Shown here in pieces: positions 58,450 to 64,000 of a stretch of 64,000 bases of DNA. A program made the translations under genes and the position numbers. Where the stretch lies: the NCBI RefSeq assembly GCF_000002865.3, contig NW_001865062.1, positions 395,921-459,920 on the forward strand. Reading direction: 5' to 3'. Each line of letters opens with the position of its first letter. Position 1 is the stretch's first letter. This DNA comes from Monosiga brevicollis MX1. Lineage: Eukaryota; Opisthokonta; Choanoflagellata; Craspedida; Salpingoecidae. The notes below the pieces were generated by a model, which saw nothing but the letters and a program-made list of their open reading frames with translations, had not been told where the DNA came from and made no database searches.

Positions 58450-58892
58450 CTTCAAGAACACACACACTCACACACACTCCACAGAAGCGTCGTGAGCGAA
58501 ACTGTAACCAAAATTACGCTTTATTAAATACAACAATACTCCTCTAAATTTAACCTAGTAAATATAAAATTGAAACAGACCCTCGGAAATGGATTTTGGT
58601 CAACTGTGTGCTTGCACTGTGATATTGAGGGATTTTTTTTTTCGGCTCTGCATCTGTGCCTCTGTCCCTCCGTGTCTCTGTGTTTTTCTCTCTCTTCCCC
58701 TTTCTTTCTTTCTCTCCTTCAGTCGCCTCTCTGAGTTTCTCCCTCCGTCCATCTCTCTCTCTGTCTCTGTGTGGTCATTTGCAGAGTCGACCGGCAGCGC
58801 GTGAGCGGGACAGAGTCAACGCTGGACGGTTCCGTCTTGTTTCCTGCAGCCGACCGCGTTCCAAGGAAGTGCCTGTTCGCCAATCGTTCGCG
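58450..58892. promoter_or_regulatory. Head-to-head intergenic region EMC7/PET100
   Basis: 443 bases between divergent starts. (CA)n at 58450-58478, an AT-rich patch (58500-58575), and CT-rich sequence (CTCTGT, CTTTCTTTCTCTC) at 58655-58775. No other gene is seen. Confidence 0.5.
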
Positions 58893-59470
58893 ATGGGGGG
58901 TGCCGTCATGGAGATGGCTCGGATGAGCATGTACATGTTTGTGCCCATCGGCATGTTTTATTACTTTGGCTTGCCAGACTTTAACGAGAATTACGTCAAG
59001 CCCTTTGCGGTACGCTCCCCCGCCCCCGCTCGTGGCCGCTGTCCTCTGGCCTTGCCTTCTGCAGTGCACACGGTGGTGGTTTGTGTATTTCCACCCATGG
59101 TCGTTGCAACCTGCAGGGCCTGCAACCACCCCTCACCTATCTATGCATGCGTTTTCTTCTTCTTCTTCTCCTTCTTTGACCCGCCTTTCCACCTGCACAT
59201 CACAGGAGCGTGTGTTTCCCAAAGATACCAATGTAAGGTTGCTTTGCTCGGCACGGGTGTTTTCCTTCACCGCCTTGGCCGTGATGGGCGGCAGCAGTAT
59301 TGCCTCTCCTTGAAGTTCTCATGCTTGACTTTTGCTTTCTCTCCTCGGCCGGTCTGCAACAGCGCGTACCACACACAGAAGAGGGCAACCGCGAGCTTCT
59401 CAACGATCTCATTGCTCAACGCCGCCAGGCCCGTCTCGAGCAGCAGCAAAGCTCCCCCTCCCAGCAATAA
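58893..59470 (+). CDS. PET100: PET100, cytochrome c oxidase assembly factor
   Basis: Three exons, 58893-59009, 59206-59232 and 59363-59470, give 83 residues. An N-terminal membrane segment MEMARMSMYMFVPIGMFYYF is followed by DFNENYVKPFA, ERVFPKDTN and a charged helix (NRELLNDLIAQRRQARLEQQ). Human PET100 has the same plan (LEIFRMIIYLTFPVAMFW, then a charged helix) at 73 residues. It is an inner-mitochondrial-membrane chaperone for complex IV assembly. The middle exon is only 27 bases, nine codons, and is supported by both splice sites and by the match to the P-P-E region of homologs. Confidence 0.88.
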
Positions 59471-60300
59471 AGGGCAGGACTGTTACGGTGCCACAGTGTC
59501 GCCGCTGCACACATCAAACATGGCAGAGACCACATCTCTGGACCCACGTGCTGCCTGGTCGAAGGGTGTGGAGTCACACAAGGCAACGGCATTAGACTTT
59601 CCTGGACCTCCCTCACCCCTCATCCTGTTGATTTGATTTTCACCATTAATTTTTTTTTTTATCGCTCTCACAAGGTCTGCGAATGCGTTGCTTACCCCGT
59701 TGTGCTGTGTGCGCCTCTCAACCTGCTTATGGGGCTGTGCCCTCAAGCTTATTTGGAATTGCAACAGCGAATGCTTCATTTGAAAAAGGGTTGAATTTAC
59801 GCGGCTGGTCAAACTGCGCATCGCCTCGAAACTCCTCACCAGGAGGCATTCCAGCATGCTGTCAAGGTCTCACACCAAGCCACGATTCGGACACAAAAGT
59901 CACAGCACAAATTTGTCCAGCCCAGGGTTGATGGTCAAGAAAGCAGTGGTGCCCAGATTCAAAACAGGCAAAAACATTGTTCCCAAGCTTTCAAAGATCG
60001 TCAAGATCCCAGCTGGGCGAAAGTTGGCTCAAGCGAAACCACCAAAGTCAAAACACGAAACCAAGGAGTACAAAAAGGAGAACAGCAGAAATCAAGACAA
60101 TGTCAAACTTGACACGGGCACCCTACTGCGCCAGAGTCAGATGGGCCATGGTGGCCAACTACCCCCATGCTGTAAGCAATGATCATGGAAGAAACACTCA
60201 CACAAAACAAAACAAAACTAACAAGGCACCTCGCTCTTCAGAAAGGCAAGTTTGATAAAAAGCAAGATGGTGGGTGTGACAGCAGGCAGGCCCGACAGGC
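59471..60300. other. Convergent spacer PET100/receptor tyrosine kinase
   Basis: 830 bases between stop codons. A Lys-rich 85-codon frame at 59928-60182 has no recognisable relative. Nothing else is seen. Confidence 0.4.
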
Positions 60301-63300
60301 TCAGCCGTCCAGCAGCGAGACCTTGCGCGGGGCCACCAGCACACCGTGTTGATCGGCACAGGAAAAATAGGAATATCCCTGCGCACATTGCCCCAGCAGA
60401 AAAGAAGAAAAGTGAGACGCTCGATTTGACTCGGATCATATCCCCCCCGCCACTCAACTTGTTACACGCCCACTGTCTCCCCTCGCACCCGCGCCAGCAC
60501 GCTCTGTGAGAACAAGCCTGAGATCCAGAGCCACGACCAACCTTGACAGTGCCGTTGTTGCGCCCCACAGGCTCGTCGAGCTCGACGCCGCACCGCGTTC
60601 CACGAGCTGGGTCCTCGTGTTGGCCGTAAAAACGCAACACACCCTCACCGTAGCCTTGAACATACACGCGCCGACCTACAGAGGAGGGATCTGCAACACG
60701 CTGTGCCGAGGCCGCTAAATCACGATTCATGTTGGCTTCGCTGTCATAAATACGCCGGCCGCCTCGCAGTGCACTCTCCTCCATCGTGGCAGAGGGAAGA
60801 TCATCCGCGTCCTCGTCCTCGTACATCTCTCGGTTTGCACCAACGTCGTACAAGGCCCGATCTTCCAAGTACACGGGCTCAAACTGGTCCTCAGCACCCT
60901 CGTCGTGGAAGACCTCGTGCAGGTCTTCCAAAAGAGTGGCCACAGTCGAGCGACGCTTCGAATTGGGCGACTTACCCTCGTTGCTGCTGCTGCTGCGGCG
61001 CTTCTTGGTCTGCGTCAAACGCTTCAGCGATTCGAAGATGCCGCGCTTGGTCGTGTCTGCGTTTGTCATGGTGTCGGGCAACGGTGATGTGCGCAGGTGA
61101 CCCGCAAAGCCCATGGTCTCCTCCAGAATCCGGCCAATCTGCGCCACCACGGCATCCACGCTTGGCCGATCAGCAGCCAGTGACTTCCAGCAGTCCTGCA
61201 TCACCTCGTAAACAGCCGCATGGCACAACTCTGGGCGGGCCAGACGAAACCCAGATGCCACCTCAACCCACACGCGCTGATTGCTCCACCCCTTGTAGGG
61301 CATTTCGCCGTTGGTGTAAATCTCGTACATCAAGATGCCCAAGCTCCAGATATCTGAGGCCTGAGAGAACTTCTGATCATCCAATGCCTCGGGGGCCGAC
61401 CAGCGCACGGGCAGATTCCCCGAGCGCATGCGGTAGTAGGCCTCGTGCGAGTCATCACTGCTCGGCTGCTCACGGGCCAAGCCAAAGTCTGAAAGCTTGC
61501 ACGTAAGGTCGCTCGACAGGAGCACATTACGTGCGGCAATGTCGCGATGAATAAAGCCGAAACCATGCACGTGCTCCAAGCCAGCTGCGCATTGATAAGC
61601 AAAGTGTGCGCGTTGCACAGCACTGAGACCATCTGCATTGGCCATTAGATGGCTGCGTAGGTCCCCGCGTTCGTAAAAGTCGAGAAGAACCAAAAGGGGC
61701 TTTCCCACTGAGACCACGCCGATGAGGTGGACCACGTTGGGGTGTTCAAACTGAGCCGTCACGGCCGCCTCCTCCAGTAGCTCGCGCATGGCACCGCCAC
61801 CGTTGGACTCGTGCAGACTCTTGCAGGCCACCAAGAAACCCGGCATGCCAGGCTCCTCAAGTAGTGCTTTGTAGACGATGCCAAAAGCACCGCGACCGAG
61901 CTCGTCCAGAAGCTTGATGTGGCCACGGAAAACCTCGCGCGGAATGCGAGGGCCGTTTTCCATGAGGGCACCGCTCTTGAGCTGCTCAATCATGGAGAAG
62001 ATATCTTCCCAGTCGGCGGGCTGGCGCGACTTGAGAATCTGACGGCGGATGAGGATGGCCAGCACAATGACCAGGACGACCAGAAAGGTACCGCCGCTGA
62101 TGGCTGCGTTCACCACGCGCTGGTCAGCCGAGGCGGAGGCCGCCGGCTGTTGCACCGTGACGGAAAAAACGCACTCGGCACTGTTGCCACTGGCATCGGT
62201 TGCACTGATGATCACCTTGCTTGAGCCCAGCGGAAAGGTACTGCCATTGGCCGTGTCCGCGACCCAGGATACACCGGCGCCACCCACGTTGTCGACGACG
62301 ATGGGAGCCGACCAGGTGGCATTGGCACCCGATTCAACAGATTGGGCCACGACGACGACGTCAGAGGGGCATAGCACCTCGGGCGCCTCCTCATCCAGCA
62401 CCTCTACCCGCATTGTGCAATTGCCCGTGTTGTTCCACGCATCCTGAACGGTGACTGAGACGTTGTGTACACCCACGTCCACTGACACGGCCAATCCTGC
62501 TTCAGGCTCCACGATGGCCACGGGTAGGTTGGAATTGTCCAGACTGGTCGGACGCCAGGCCGCGTAGGGCATCTCATAGGTACCCCGACCCTCGGGAAGC
62601 ACAAAGGTCGTGTTACTGGAGCACAGAGCCACGGGCGCCTCAATGTCCACAGCGCGTAGTGTGAAGATACATTGCTCCCGGTTGCCGTATTCATCGCGTG
62701 CCGTATACTCGACCACGAGTGCGGGCGAAGCGGGGTCGCGGATGGGTACCACCATGGTCGTATTCACGTCGCCATCATACGGGCCATCTGGGTAGTAGGC
62801 GCGCTGGCTGAGGCGCAAGCCAAGGGGGCGATTGTCCGTGAAGATGGGCATGCTCCAGTTGAAGGTGGCGGTGCTGTCCCCAACCAACGCTTGCTGAACG
62901 GCCGATGTGGGGCAGCTCAAGAACGTGGGCGGGGTCTCATCATATACAAGGATAAATGGCTCGGCCAACTCGGGATCATAAGCCTCGGCCACCGTCAGGC
63001 TGATGCGATGCCGCAGGGCTACCTTGCTGGCCGGGTCCAGAACCCAAGTTTGGGAGGCCGGCAGGGTACCATTCTCGTCGGCAACGCCGCGCGGAAATTT
63101 GATTCGCACAGTCAGGCCTTGAAACTTGAAGCCATGCGCAAAGGGCCGTGACACACCGCTTAGAACGATGCGACCAGTTGTGGCATCAACGTGACACAGA
63201 GCATCATACAGAAGCTCAAAGTCATTCAGATCCTCTGTGTTGATCACGTCGCTGGCGTCGCGTTGAAATTGCTCAAACTGCATGTCCGCCGACACAGCAT

Positions 63301-64000
63301 CCTGATTGGGAGTGGCTACATCCGGAAACTCACCATCCACCGACCAGCTCAGCTCAAAGACAAACTAGGGGGCAATCAGAAGAGAAGACAGGGAGTGTGT
63401 GTGTGTGTGTGTGCGTGTCAGGGAGGGAAAGGCAAAGTGAGCCAGGGCCGAAGCGTTCATTTAAGCACAAGTACGCGAGTGTGTGGGAGAGAAGCGGTGA
63501 GAGACGCCCTGAAAACTTTGGCAAATCACAGATCGGTCGCCGGTGCTGACCTGGGCAAACTGAGAGTCGTTACGTTGGCGAACTTCGATGATGTCATCGT
63601 TGGCGGGTAGTATACGCAATTCGAGTGCGTTGGTGCCATTGAAGTCTGTATCAAAAGTCAAAGCTGGGTCTGCTTCATTCAGCAAGACTTGTTCATCATC
63701 GCCGTACGGGAAGGCCTCGGAGATGGTAACGGTACGATCAAAGGCCACGCGAAAGCCCGCCTCGATCGGCAGAGGGCTCAACTCTGGCTGCACAATCACG
63801 TCAAAAAGACATTCTGCCTTTTGCTCCGACAGGTCGTATGCCGTGTAGACAATTTGATACGGGCTGCTGACCCAGGAAAAGTTGTCACCCGGCTTGAAGT
63901 TGGACTCTGTACGCAGAATGCCAATGTTGTCACTGGCTTGAGGCTCGATCCACTGGACTGCCACCAACTCTTGCTCGCTGGGAATGCTGACCGTGATGGC
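60301..64000 (-). CDS. Receptor tyrosine kinase with HYR repeats and a C-terminal CAP-Gly domain, 5' partial
   Basis: Runs off the right edge. Exons seen: about 63552-64000, a very long one 60542-63364, and a last one 60301-60378. Outside: HYR-type modules with the CP...D..GN..C pattern, e.g. QASDNIGILRTESNFKPG (about 63870-63950), YDETPPTFLSCPTSAV (62895-62945), DIEAPVALCSSNTTFV (62600-62650) and DEEAPEVLCPSDVVVV (62345-62400). A single membrane helix FLVVLVIVLAILI (62045-62090) follows. Kinase: LGRGAFGIVYKALL near 61870-61910, FLVACKSL, FIHRDIAARNVLL (61520-61560), LSDFGLARE, HEAYYRMRSGNLPVRWSAPE (61400-61460) and SDIWSLGILMYEIYTNGEMP; all catalytic residues are present. The tail ends in CAP-Gly: GRRVYVQGYGEGVLRFYGQ, RCGVELDEPVGRNNGTVK, then after a 163-bp intron GYSYFSCADQHGVLVAPRKV. 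CAP-Gly binds EEY/F tails of tubulin and EB proteins. Stop TGA is at 60301-60303. Confidence 0.92.

Noticed and set aside
59928-60182. Lys-rich 85-codon plus-strand frame after PET100
   Set aside because: Composition follows the A-rich spacer; no domain or splice support.

Overview
This window looks like part of a nuclear chromosome from a choanoflagellate, most likely Monosiga brevicollis or a close relative. I infer this from short introns (often 70-250 bp, GT...AG), dense gene packing, animal-type gene content, and animal-style phosphotyrosine signalling proteins in domain combinations that animals lack. I recognise 22 genes in 64 kb, most of them by recalled similarity to human proteins. 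No virus-like element, transposon, CRISPR array or rRNA was seen, and no tRNA was identified by eye.

Layout from left to right. TMEM94 (+, 5' end off the window, to 7287) meets GORAB (-, 7544-9165) tail to tail. LYRM1 (+, 9814-10454) meets a cytoplasmic tyrosine kinase with two PTB domains (-, 10589-14521). TRAPPC6 (-, 15489-16270) is head to head with a cytochrome b5-domain protein (+, 17455-18720). Ribosomal protein L23/uL14 (+, 19610-20274) follows. A divergent pair of related J-domain proteins (-, 21135-21839; +, 22322-22882) comes next, then RCC1 (+, 23830-26387). A tiny NDUFC2-like membrane protein (-, 27194-27545) is head to head with VTA1 (+, 28644-31016). A DEP-DEP-SH2 protein (-, 31319-33466) and an unrecognised gene with a His-rich tail (-, 34126-35893) follow. 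A MAPKAPK5-like kinase (-, 36795-39447) is head to head with the splicing factor XAB2/SYF1 (+, 40408-45557). A poly(A)-binding protein (-, 46086-48968) is followed by a secreted trefoil + DUF5054 protein (-, 49597-53240), which is head to head with a large coiled-coil protein (+, 53525-56600). EMC7 (-, 57041-58449) is head to head with PET100 (+, 58893-59470). A receptor tyrosine kinase (-, 60301 to past the right edge) closes the window.

Most genes are housekeeping: ER and Golgi (TMEM94, EMC7, GORAB, TRAPPC6), endosome (VTA1), mitochondria (LYRM1, PET100, NDUFC2-like, the J proteins), RNA (XAB2, PABP) and Ran (RCC1). The unusual content is signalling: a receptor tyrosine kinase with HYR repeats outside and a CAP-Gly domain at its C-terminus, a PTB-PTB-tyrosine kinase, and a DEP-DEP-SH2 adaptor. 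Together they show tyrosine-phosphate writers and readers joined to modules (microtubule plus-end binding, DEPTOR-like DEP pairs) that I do not know them to be joined to in animals. A second pattern is that long CT/GA tracts sit in almost every head-to-head intergenic region, and in two places they coincide with or adjoin assembly gaps (28042-28281, 41232-41333). All exon limits were read by eye from splice signals and frame continuity.
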